Source: Nocardia alba NBRC 108234
GTDB lineage: Bacteria; Actinomycetota; Actinomycetes; Mycobacteriales; Mycobacteriaceae
Length of the DNA stretch: 64,000 nt
Direction of reading: 5' to 3'
Assembly: GCF_001612665.1 (NCBI RefSeq)
Contig: NZ_BDAX01000010.1
Span: 124,001-188,000, forward strand
Shown: positions 37,263 through 63,018 of the stretch, piece by piece
Layout: every line of letters begins with the position of its first letter
Position numbering within the stretch: the first letter of the stretch is position 1
Translations under genes and position numbers: made by a program
Notes under the pieces: model-generated
Told to the model about the DNA's origin: nothing
Databases searched by the model: none
Seen by the model: only the letters and a program-made list of their open reading frames with translations

Positions 37263-38477
37263 ATGACTGTCAGCGAGACTCGTGGGGCGCGTGGGGTAGC
37301 TGGGACTGAAGTTCGGCGTCGGCCGAAGAATCGTCGGGCGCAGATCGCGGCGTCGTCGGCGGTGGCGTTCGGGGCCGCCGGGTACCACGGAGTGAGCATG
37401 GAGGACATCGCGTCCGGGCTGGGGATCAGTTCGGCCGCGCTGTATCGGCACTACCCCAGCAAGTACGCGTTGTTCCGGGAGGAGTTACTTCGGGTCGGGC
37501 AGGCGTTCACGGCATCGATCGTGGTGTCGGCCGAGGAGACGCTGCCCGCGGCACAACGGTTGCGGCACATGCTGACCGGGCTGATCGGCGCGACCGTGGA
37601 AAATCGTGCGACCGTGCGACTGGTGCGGTGGGAGGGCCGCTATCTAGAACCGACCGATCGAGTGGTGCTCGACGATCAGCAGGCTTCGGTGCTGGTCGCG
37701 CTCGACGAACAGCTGGCGACCTTGCGCCCCGAATTGACCACGGCCGAACTGCGCTTGATCTCCACCGCGATCCTCGGTGTGGTCACCAGCATCGCCGATC
37801 ACCATGCCGCGCTGCCGCTTCGCACGCTTAACAAGCTGCTCGGTTCGGCGTGCATGGCACTCACCGACACCGCATTGCCGCCTGCCGCAACCGTTTCCGA
37901 GCAGGGTGCCCGGGTACAGATTCCCGATTCGTTCAAACACGAACTGCTGCTGCGCAAAGCGGTGGAGCTGTTCCACAAGCGCGGCTATCCCAATGTGAGC
38001 GTGGAGGACATCGCATCGGCCGCGGGGTTGTCGGCGGCGTCGGCGGTGTACCGGTTCTATCGCGGCAAGAGCGACATCCTGGCCGCGGCGTTCCGACGCG
38101 CGGCGGACCGGGTGTCGGCGGCGATCGGGCCCGCGGTGGCGAGCACGGCCGACAGCAGCGCGGCGCTGGGCGTACTGGTCGACCAGTTCGTCGCCGACAC
38201 CTTCGACGAGCGGGCGCTCGCCGTCGTCTACTACGCCGAGTTCGGGCACGTGCCCGCCGAGGAACGCGCGGTACTGCGCAACATCCAGCGGTTGAGCGTG
38301 CAGGAGTGGGCGCGGCTGGTGCGCGAGATCCGGCCCGAGCTCGCCGCGGCGGAGGCACGTTTCCTGGTGCACGCGGCGTTCGCGATGGTCATCGACCTCG
38401 GTCAGCGCTTCGGCGACGACCCGATCGCGGGCCGGGCCAGGGTGGGTTTCCTGATGCGGCGGGTGCTGCTCGGCTGA
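37263..38477 (+). CDS. Transcription regulator with two TetR domains
   Basis: A 404-residue protein containing two complete TetR units in tandem. The first helix-turn-helix is S-M-E-D-I-A-S-G-L-G-I-S-S-A-A-L-Y-R-H-Y (about residues 44-63). The second is S-V-E-D-I-A-S-A-A-G-L-S-A-A-S-A-V-Y-R-F-Y (about residues 245-265), one residue longer in the turn. Each is followed by its own helical ligand-type domain. A single chain could thus mimic the usual TetR dimer and bind an asymmetric site, or tetramerise DNA contacts. It begins 12 bases after the aacS stop, so it is likely co-transcribed with it and may control it. Fused double-TetR regulators are known in mycobacteria and relatives; the ligand here is unknown. 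Confidence 0.88.
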   Translation: MTVSETRGARGVAGTEVRRRPKNRRAQIAASSAVAFGAAGYHGVSMEDIASGLGISSAALYRHYPSKYALFREELLRVGQAFTASIVVSAEETLPAAQRLRHMLTGLIGATVENRATVRLVRWEGRYLEPTDRVVLDDQQASVLVALDEQLATLRPELTTAELRLISTAILGVVTSIADHHAALPLRTLNKLLGSACMALTDTALPPAATVSEQGARVQIPDSFKHELLLRKAVELFHKRGYPNVSVEDIASAAGLSAASAVYRFYRGKSDILAAAFRRAADRVSAAIGPAVASTADSSAALGVLVDQFVADTFDERALAVVYYAEFGHVPAEERAVLRNIQRLSVQEWARLVREIRPELAAAEARFLVHAAFAMVIDLGQRFGDDPIAGRARVGFLMRRVLLG

Positions 38478-38591
38478 GGCAGTTCACCCGTCGCGTATGA
38501 GGCGGACCGTTGCTGACTCGTCATATGCTCGGCGCCGAGTCCGTCGACCGCTCAGGCAGTCGAACCGCTCGGGCCGTCGAACGGAGCGCGC

Positions 38592-40010
38592 ATGGATCCT
38601 CACGCGAGGGCGCTGACCAGGCGATCGCTACTGGGAATCGTCGCCGCGGCAGCCGCCGCGGCGACGTTGCCCGGATGTGACGACGGCGAGACTTCTCCCG
38701 CGCCGGTCCGCACCACCGGTCGCCCGGATGCGCTCGCCATGGCGATCGACGCCTACATCTTCGGCTACCCGATGATCCTGCTGGACATGATGCGCGCGTC
38801 GAGCGGACCGACCAACAGCTTCGATCACAGCGTGCTGCCCGATCCCTACGATCGTGGGGTGGCCAGGCTCAGCCACGACATGGTGTATTCGCAGGCGTGG
38901 CTCGATCTCGCCGAAGAGCCGCTCGTCCTGCAGATCCCGGGGATGGAGCCCGACCGGTTCTGGCTGTTCCAACTGGTCGACGGGTGGGCGAACACCGTGC
39001 ACGACCTGACCAGCAAGAGCCCACGGACCACCGTGAACGCCGACGGTCCGCCTTTCACCTATGTCCTCACCGGGCCGGAGTGGACCGGCACGCTGCCTTC
39101 GAAAATAACGCGGCTGCACATGCCCTCGGCGATGTCCACGATCGTCGCTCGGGTCCAGATCTACGGCGTCGCGGACGCGCCGAAGGTCAACCAGTGGCAG
39201 CGGCAGATGAAGCTGATTCCGCTGAGCGCCTGGAATCGCGGCGAGCTCGACAGCACTGTCAGCCGCGTCCACCCGATCGACCGTGGTTCCGAGCCGCCGA
39301 CGAAGCGGATCGCCACTCTGGACGGCCAGACCTACCTCAACCGCCTGTGCCGACTGATGCTGGCCGATCCTCCCGCGACCGCCGACGCGCCACTGATGGC
39401 CCAACTGGCCACGATCGGTATCCAGCCCGGCGGAATCGTCGACGACCAGCCCTCCGACACTCTCGACGAGGCGGTCCGCCAGGCCCAGCGCCGCCTCGCC
39501 GAATGGACCGACCCCACGGCACGCTCGGTCAACGGCTGGGAGATCCCGATCGACCTCGGTACCTTCGGCACCGACTATCTCCGCCGCGCAGCCACCACCC
39601 GACGCTCCCCCGCCCTGGCCCCCATCCGCGACATCCTCTACGCGAACCGCGATGCCCCCACCACCGACGACCAGGGCAATCCCCTGCGCTACCGCATCCG
39701 CTTCGAACCGGACCAGTGGCCTCCGGTCGAGGCCTTCACCTCGATCACCGCCTACGACACCCAGGGCTTTTTGGTCCCCAACCCCGACGCGATCTACTCG
39801 GTCGGCCATTTTCCCGCTGTCGTCCGCGCCCCCGACGGAGCCGTGGAACTGGTTGTCCAACACCGAGACCCACGCCCCGCCGTCCCCACCGGCAACTGGC
39901 TCCCCATCCCCGCCACCGGCGACTTCTCCCTCACCCTGCGCCTCTACGCCCCTCGCCGAACCGCCCTCGACGGACAGTGGGAACCACCACCGATGACCCT
40001 GATCGACTGA
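38592..40010 (+). CDS. Exported DUF1254/DUF1214 domain protein with Tat/lipoprotein signal
   Basis: A 472-residue protein of unknown function. The N-terminus T-R-R-S-L-L-G-I-V-A-A-A-A-A-A-A is a twin-arginine type signal, ending in L-P-G-C, a possible lipobox. DUF1254 follows (A-Y-I-F-G-Y-P-M-I-L-L-D-M-M-R and the S-H-D-M-V-Y-S-Q-A-W-L-D-L segment), and DUF1214 forms the C-terminal part (F-E-P-D-Q-W-P-P-V-E-A-F-T-S-I-T-A-Y-D, ending in L-R-L-Y-A-P). These two domains normally occur together in exported proteins of unclear role. The gene is flanked by a regulator on the left and a convergent toxin-antitoxin pair on the right. Its 3' third is unusually C-rich at third positions. Confidence 0.88.
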   Translation: MDPHARALTRRSLLGIVAAAAAAATLPGCDDGETSPAPVRTTGRPDALAMAIDAYIFGYPMILLDMMRASSGPTNSFDHSVLPDPYDRGVARLSHDMVYSQAWLDLAEEPLVLQIPGMEPDRFWLFQLVDGWANTVHDLTSKSPRTTVNADGPPFTYVLTGPEWTGTLPSKITRLHMPSAMSTIVARVQIYGVADAPKVNQWQRQMKLIPLSAWNRGELDSTVSRVHPIDRGSEPPTKRIATLDGQTYLNRLCRLMLADPPATADAPLMAQLATIGIQPGGIVDDQPSDTLDEAVRQAQRRLAEWTDPTARSVNGWEIPIDLGTFGTDYLRRAATTRRSPALAPIRDILYANRDAPTTDDQGNPLRYRIRFEPDQWPPVEAFTSITAYDTQGFLVPNPDAIYSVGHFPAVVRAPDGAVELVVQHRDPRPAVPTGNWLPIPATGDFSLTLRLYAPRRTALDGQWEPPPMTLID

Positions 40011-40016
40011 CCGTGG

Positions 40017-40475
40017 TCAGCTGCGGCTCGGCACCACAGGTCGCGCGACCGGAACCACAGTCAGCAGGTCGTCCACACCGAGGAAATCATCTGGATTCGT
40101 GGTGAACAGCGCAAGCTCCTCGGCGATGGCCACCGACGCGATCATCAGATCAGCGATCCGGCGGCGCGGTGTACGTCCCACACTGACCACCGCCGCGCAT
40201 ACCCGGCCGTAGATGCGAGCCGCATCGGCACCGAACGGAATCGGATCGAACTCGTTCTCGGCTCGCTGGAGCACATCCAACCGACGAGCACGCTCGGCGT
40301 GCTCGTCGTATTCGTCCTGCTCCTCGTTGCGCCGGACCTCGTGCGGACCCGCGGACAATTCCGCCAGGGTGACTGTGCTGATGGCCATCGCACCGGGCAG
40401 CTGATCCACATCGATCCATCGACGCAAGATCATGATGTTCGTATCGAGCAGACCGAACTGGTGGTCAGCGGGCAT
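40017..40475 (-). CDS. VapC-like PIN-domain toxin
   Basis: A 152-residue PIN-domain protein, predicted to be a metal-dependent RNase toxin. The four acidic positions are visible: L-L-D-T-N at the N-terminus, the Glu in T-L-A-E-L, the Asp in R-I-A-D-L-M-I-A, and T-N-P-D-D-F near the end. The ATG at 40475 overlaps the antitoxin stop by 11 bases; a GTG at 40484 is an alternative. Middle residues 55-85 are Glu/Arg-rich and longer than in the shortest VapC proteins. Confidence 0.85.
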   Translation of the reverse strand: MPADHQFGLLDTNIMILRRWIDVDQLPGAMAISTVTLAELSAGPHEVRRNEEQDEYDEHAERARRLDVLQRAENEFDPIPFGADAARIYGRVCAAVVSVGRTPRRRIADLMIASVAIAEELALFTTNPDDFLGVDDLLTVVPVARPVVPSRS

Positions 40476-40734
40476 AACGGTCACCCGCGTACTGGTCGGA
40501 CACCTCGTCCTGGTCGGCCCGGAACGCGTCCACAGAGATAGCCGGAGCCGTACGCGACATCGCCGCGAATTCAGCACGCGCCACGAAGCGCCTGCGCCGG
40601 CGCAGCGGAATCAGCTCACCGATCTGATGGCCGTCGCGGGTGACCACGAACGCCTGCCCCTGCTGGACGGCGTCCATGATTTCCTTCGACCGGTTGCGTA
40701 GATCGCGCTGATTGATCTCGGGTTGCGGCTGCAT
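40465..40734 (-). CDS. Phd/YefM-type antitoxin
   Basis: An 89-residue antitoxin that should neutralise the PIN toxin and repress the pair's promoter. The Phd/YefM signature is I-N-Q-R-D-L-R-N-R-S-K-E-I-M-D-A-V followed by F-V-V-T-R-D-G-H-Q-I-G-E-L-I-P-L. The C-terminal third is acidic and flexible, as expected for the toxin-binding tail. The ATG at 40734 gives the usual short N-terminus. The pair is encoded just downstream of the NRPS B operon, on the same strand. Confidence 0.87.
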   Translation of the reverse strand: MQPQPEINQRDLRNRSKEIMDAVQQGQAFVVTRDGHQIGELIPLRRRRRFVARAEFAAMSRTAPAISVDAFRADQDEVSDQYAGDRYAR

Positions 40735-40805
40735 AAGCCCAGCATAAAGCACTGGTGCCACGCCGTGCTACTGCGTGGCACATTCGGACGACGCGGAGGA
40801 TGGGG

Positions 40806-41021
40806 TCAGGGTTTGTTGGACATGGCCGCGATGAGGGAGTTGGGGCGCATGTCGAGCCAGTGGGATTCCACGTAGTGCAGGCAGGAGGTTCGGGGGGCGG
40901 CGCCGAAGGCTACCGACCAGCCGCCGGGGACGGCGGCGAAGGTGGGCCAGAGGGAGTGTTCGCCTTCGGAGTTGACCAGGACGTAGAACTGGGCGTTTTC
41001 GTCGTCGAACGGGTTGGTCAT
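40806..41021 (-). CDS. MbtH-family protein
   Basis: A 71-residue MbtH-like protein, a small chaperone that binds the N-terminal subdomain of NRPS adenylation domains and enables their folding or activity. It shows N-S-E-G-E-H-S-L-W-P, V-P-G-G-W, and H-W-L-D-M-R-P-N-S-L. Two signature positions differ from the usual family pattern: the Gln of the N-x-E-x-Q stretch is Glu, and the Thr of W-T-D is Leu. It starts with ATG overlapping the stop of the upstream pseudo-adenylation gene by 4 bases. It is the last gene of the NRPS B operon and the only MbtH gene in the window. Confidence 0.93.
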   Translation of the reverse strand: MTNPFDDENAQFYVLVNSEGEHSLWPTFAAVPGGWSVAFGAAPRTSCLHYVESHWLDMRPNSLIAAMSNKP

Positions 41022-43140
41022 GGCGTGGCCTTTCCGAGGAGGGTGCCGAGGTGGGCTAATGCCGCTGGGGTGCCTTCGATTTCGTGGTGGGCGAGCTCGC
41101 TCGTGCGGAACAAGCGGTCGGCGTGGGTGCTCGCGGGTGCGAAGAGCGGGGTGAAGTCGGTGGTGGTGATGCCGTAGGCGGTGATGAGCGCGGCTAACCG
41201 GGTGGGGTCGGGTGGTTCGGTGAGGACCAGGGTCGCGCCGACTCGCAGCGGGAGCAGATAGCCGTGCCAGGCGGTGGCGTCGCCGGTATGGGATTGGTGC
41301 AGATAGACATCGCGGGTGGTGAGCCGGTGCCGGGCCTGCATCGCGGTGACCCGATGCACGGCGGCGGCATGGCTGATGGTGACGCTGTGCGTCGCGCCAG
41401 GGGGAAACAGCACCAGGGCGGGTTGCTGCGGCAGGATCGGGACGCGATGTTCGCCGCGCGCGATGGGTTCGCTGGAATAGCTCGACAACCTCGCCCGGTC
41501 GACCGTCACCGTCGGGATGTCGTAGGTGCCGAGGTGTTCGCGGGCGGCGATGGTCAGGGCCAGTGCCGGATTGACGATCGGCGGGAGCCGGCGGTCGTCG
41601 GTGTCGATCGGCACCACGGTCCCGCCGGCTTTGAGGACGGCGTAGGTCGCGACCACGAACTCCACCGAGCGCGGGATATCCACGAGCACGGACGATTCCG
41701 GGCCGATGCCGAGCGCGATCAGATATCGGGCCAGCTGGTTGGTGCGCCGGTCGAGGTCACCGTAGGTGATGATCGAGGTCGGGCCGTCGGTCGGCGCATG
41801 GACGACGGCCGGGTCGAAAGGGGTGGCGGCGGCCTGTGCTTCGAACTCGTCGAGCAGCAGTTCGTCGACGAGCCCGGTCGGGCGGGCCAACGGCGCGTCA
41901 TCGACGCGGCCGACGAATTCGATCTCGGCGGTCCAGGCATCGCCCGGTGGTCTGCGGCGCACGAGGTCGCCGGTAGCGAACATGCGGTCCTCCACCGGAC
42001 CGACGGGGTTCGCGAGGAAGGTCGCCGCGGTGGCCTGTCGGCCGACATAGCCTCGCGCCAATTGCACACCGGAGACGTAGAGTTCGCCGATCTCACCATC
42101 GGCGACCGGGCACAGGTGCTCGTCGAGGATCAGCAGTTCGACATCGTCGGCGGCCGATCCGAACGGGACCACCTCCAGGTCGGCCCCGGTCACCTCGTGC
42201 GCGACGAACTCGCCCGCGGTCTCCGGCCTGCCGTAGACGTGCCACAGGGTCGCACCGCTCACGGCGCGCAGCGCGGCGGCGGTTTTCGCGAGCAGCGGCC
42301 CACCCGAGCCGAGCACCACGCGCAGCGAGTCCAGACGCTGCTCGGCATCGGGTAGCGCGGCCAGCTCCGCCAGTTCACTGTGATCGAAACACGCTGCAGT
42401 TACCTGTGTTTCGGCGATCGCGTCGGCGAGCACGGCCGACGGCGAGACCACCAGCGTCGCGCCGGTTTGCAGCGCGAGCAGCATCTGCCCCACGGCCGAC
42501 TGTCCGGCCAGCGGTGCGTGCCAGAGCACGGTGTCGCCGGCACCGATGCCACAGAGGCGTTGGCGCCAGTTCGAATTCGCCTGTGCCGCGCGATGCCCGA
42601 CGACGACGGCGGTCGCGGCGACCACATCCACGACCAGGTAGGCGGGGTTGTCCGCGCTCGGCCCCGGTAGCTCATCGGGGGTCACATCGACGGTGGCGTC
42701 GGTGTGCAGAACCGGGAATCCGGCGGGGCGCGGTGTCGCGTCGCTGGTGAGGATCAGGGCGGCGCAGGCCAGGGCGGCAGTGTGTCGTTGCAGGTCGGCG
42801 GGACCCGCCGGGTCGAGGAGAACGAACGCGCCGCCCGCGGCGAGCACCGCGTGCACAGCGACCACGAGTTCGGCCGAACGCGGAAGCGACACCGCGACGG
42901 TGGTCTCGGGGCCGACACCGTGCTCGAGCAGCGCCGCGGCCAGCGCGTCGACGCGCTCGGCCAGTTCGCCGTAGGTGAGAGCGATGTCGCCGTCGCGCAC
43001 CGCGAGGGTGTCGGGTTCGCGCTCGGCGTAGGTGGAGAAAGCGGCGAGCAGAGTCGCCGGGTCACGTGGTCGATCACCGTCCAGGTCACGCAGGAGCGCG
43101 GCGAGGGTGGCGGCGGTCGTGACCGAATCCGTGTGCGACA

Positions 43141-43141
<1 letters not shown>
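41018..43141 (-). CDS. Tandem degenerate adenylation-like protein (no P-loop, no carrier domain)
   Basis: A 707-residue protein made of two adenylation-like units and nothing else. Unit 1 (about residues 30-410) keeps L-T-Y-G-E-L, a Y-G-R-P-E-T motif in place of Y-G-P-T-E, and M-F-A-T-G-D-L-V, but where the ATP P-loop should be it has V-V-A-A-T-A-V-V-V-G-H-R, shorter by several residues. It ends in F-V-G-R-V-D-D with no A8-A10 region or catalytic Lys. Unit 2 (about 425-707) starts with E-A-Q-A-A-A-T-P and I-T-Y-G-D-L-D, has P-P-G-A-T-H-S at the P-loop position, and stops before the A5 motif. Neither can be expected to adenylate. It is coupled by 4-base overlaps to NRPS B upstream and MbtH downstream. 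A scaffold or MbtH-binding role is possible; a decaying NRPS fragment is the alternative. Confidence 0.8.
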
Positions 43142-61176
<18,035 letters not shown>

Positions 61177-61548
61177 GAATACACCTCGCGCAGCGAAAGA
61201 TTCGATATGAACGCGGTGGGCGTGACGCCACACTCGCGCAAAGATCCCCGACAGATCATGTGGACGAGAACGACGACCGAGGGGGTCGCCGAGGCAACAG
61301 ACGAGATGTCCGTCGCGGGTGCCTAGCTGTAGATCGTTCCTCCAACGGCTTTGTCAGTTACATCACATGGGCGCCTGTCCATGCAGTGCCGACAGTAAGC
61401 CCTAATTTAATAAAAAGGTACTTTTTCAGCTAAAAAATTCGGTCAGTCGTCCAGTCCGTACTGACGAGTACCCACGACCGGGGCATGAGTGTGGGCTCCA
61501 ACACATCGGTCCCCGACATGTGAGCCACCACACCTTCAGAACGGGACA
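61177..61548. promoter_or_regulatory. 372-base upstream region of NRPS B with AT-rich block and perfect short inverted repeat
   Basis: The gap between the GAF regulator and the NRPS B start. It contains a sharp AT-rich block (about 61399-61440) in otherwise GC-rich DNA. Within it, AAAAAG-GTA-CTTTTT (61412-61426) is a perfect 6-base inverted repeat with a 3-base spacer. The block is a likely promoter/operator for NRPS B, about 235 bases upstream of its start. The short repeat might instead help end transcription of the regulator gene. Confidence 0.45.
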
Positions 61549-62913
61549 CTATGAGTCGAAACGTTGCATCTGCGTTGCATCGGCGCCGATGCGCCGGTCG
61601 AGCACCCGGATCTTGGCTTCTATCTGCGCATACAGCGGTGATTCGCGATCGACGGTCGACCGATAGGCCGCCCACGCCGCGGCGTCGTCGCGCCCTTCGG
61701 GGCACGAGGTCCACCGACGCAGCACACCGGCATCGGGCGCGGCGAGCACAGCGGTGCGCAACCGGACCCGGAGCTCGTCACGGATATCGCAGATGCCGGG
61801 CGCGGAGGAACGCGGCAGCACCGGCCCCGCGTACAAGCGTAATGCGGATTCGATATCACCGGAGTCGAGAGCGGCCCGCAGGGCTTCTACATCAGTTGCG
61901 ACATGTACGCGGAGACGGTAAGGGCGCGAACCGACAACCGAGGCGCCGATCACCGTCCGCAGCCGCGACACCGCCGCGCGGATCGTGCCGTTGTCCAGAT
62001 CGGTGTCGTCCAGTAGCAGCGCCAAGTGATCGGCGCCGAGTCCTTCGGGATGCTCGGCGAGCAGGAGCAGGATCTCGGCGTGGCGTTGCGAGAGCGACAC
62101 CCGCTCCCCCGCGATGCTCAACTGAGGTTGACCCAGACCCAGGACATCGAGGCCGAGTTTGGCCTGTTCGGAGTAATCGCGGTTCGCCGGGGCCGATGCC
62201 CCGTTGCCATGGCTCGCGCGCATGGCTCGCAGCACCAGATCCATCTCGGCCGCGGTCGCGGCGGCTTTGACCAAGGCGAGAATCTCGGGCTTGGCCACCC
62301 GCATCCCGCCGGCAATCATCAGCACGCCGATCAGCCGACCGTCCGGCTCGTGCACGGGTGCCGCGGCGCCGGTGATCTGGTGCATCCGATGGAGGAAATG
62401 TTCGGGTCCGTGAATCCAGGTGGCGCGGCCGGTGCGCACGACGAGGCCGACGGCATTGGTACCGATCCGGCGTTCGCTGAGATCGTCGCCCTCGCGCACG
62501 CCGATCTCGGCGGCCGCGGCGATCTGCTCCGGATGCCCGTGCACCGAAAGCACCCGACCGAACTGGTCGGCCACGGTCACGATCAATCCGGCGTGCGACG
62601 CGTCCTGGACCAGCAGTTTGTCGATCAGCGGCATGAGCGCGGCGATAGGGTGGGCGTCGCGATAACGTTCCAGATCGGCACCGCGCAGCCCGCGACCGTC
62701 GATGATGTCCGTCGGGTCGACACCACCGCGCACACTGCGCAACCATGATTCGAGGACGAGCGGACGTAGTAGACCGGCCAGCTGGGTAAGCTGTTCACCA
62801 CCGGCACTGAGAAATCCATGGGCCTGTGCGGCATAGGCTTCCAGAGCACCGAGCTGTGCGCCCGACTCCGATGCCTGCCGTGGGGGCCTCCCACCTGTAA
62901 GATTGCTGACCAT
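61549..62913 (-). CDS. GAF-domain transcription regulator with winged-helix output
   Basis: A 454-residue regulator. Residues about 55-245 contain a GAF-type sensor region of the kind in AcoR-like regulators, with L-I-V-T-V-A-D-Q-F-G-R-V-L-S-V-H-G, G-T-N-A-V-G-L-V-V-R-T-G-R and the T-G-A-A-A-P-V-H segment. There is no sigma-54 AAA+ domain. Residues about 275-360 look like an OmpR/SARP-like winged helix (L-S-Q-R-H-A-E-I-L-L-L-L-A and G-T-I-R-A-A-V-S-R-L-R-T-V-I-G), followed by helical repeats. The ATG at 62913 (M-V-S-N-L-T-G-G) is chosen because GAAAGAAAGG lies before it; an in-frame start at 62994 adds 27 unlikely residues. It lies directly upstream of NRPS B and downstream of the GMC oxidoreductase, all on one strand. 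Relatives often control alcohol/aldehyde dehydrogenase genes, so its target could be either neighbour. Confidence 0.85.
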   Translation of the reverse strand: MVSNLTGGRPPRQASESGAQLGALEAYAAQAHGFLSAGGEQLTQLAGLLRPLVLESWLRSVRGGVDPTDIIDGRGLRGADLERYRDAHPIAALMPLIDKLLVQDASHAGLIVTVADQFGRVLSVHGHPEQIAAAAEIGVREGDDLSERRIGTNAVGLVVRTGRATWIHGPEHFLHRMHQITGAAAPVHEPDGRLIGVLMIAGGMRVAKPEILALVKAAATAAEMDLVLRAMRASHGNGASAPANRDYSEQAKLGLDVLGLGQPQLSIAGERVSLSQRHAEILLLLAEHPEGLGADHLALLLDDTDLDNGTIRAAVSRLRTVIGASVVGSRPYRLRVHVATDVEALRAALDSGDIESALRLYAGPVLPRSSAPGICDIRDELRVRLRTAVLAAPDAGVLRRWTSCPEGRDDAAAWAAYRSTVDRESPLYAQIEAKIRVLDRRIGADATQMQRFDS

Positions 62914-63018
62914 TTGCCTTTCTTTCCCGATACAAACTGTACCGGGCAGGTATCGGGCCAACCGGCAGAAGTCGGGGTTTGTCCCGCAGGTCACATCGTG
63001 GTATCAATCGTGCCTTCG

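Noticed and set aside
40017..40734. Toxin-antitoxin pair as part of the NRPS B operon
   Set aside because: It is on the same strand, but 71 bases separate it from MbtH and it forms its own overlapping pair. Nothing ties its function to peptide synthesis.
61395..61420. Possible iron box (TTAGGGCTTAC on the minus strand) upstream of NRPS B
   Set aside because: It lacks the 19-base symmetry of the IdeR/DmdR site TTAGGTTAGGCTAACCTAA; only isolated pieces match.
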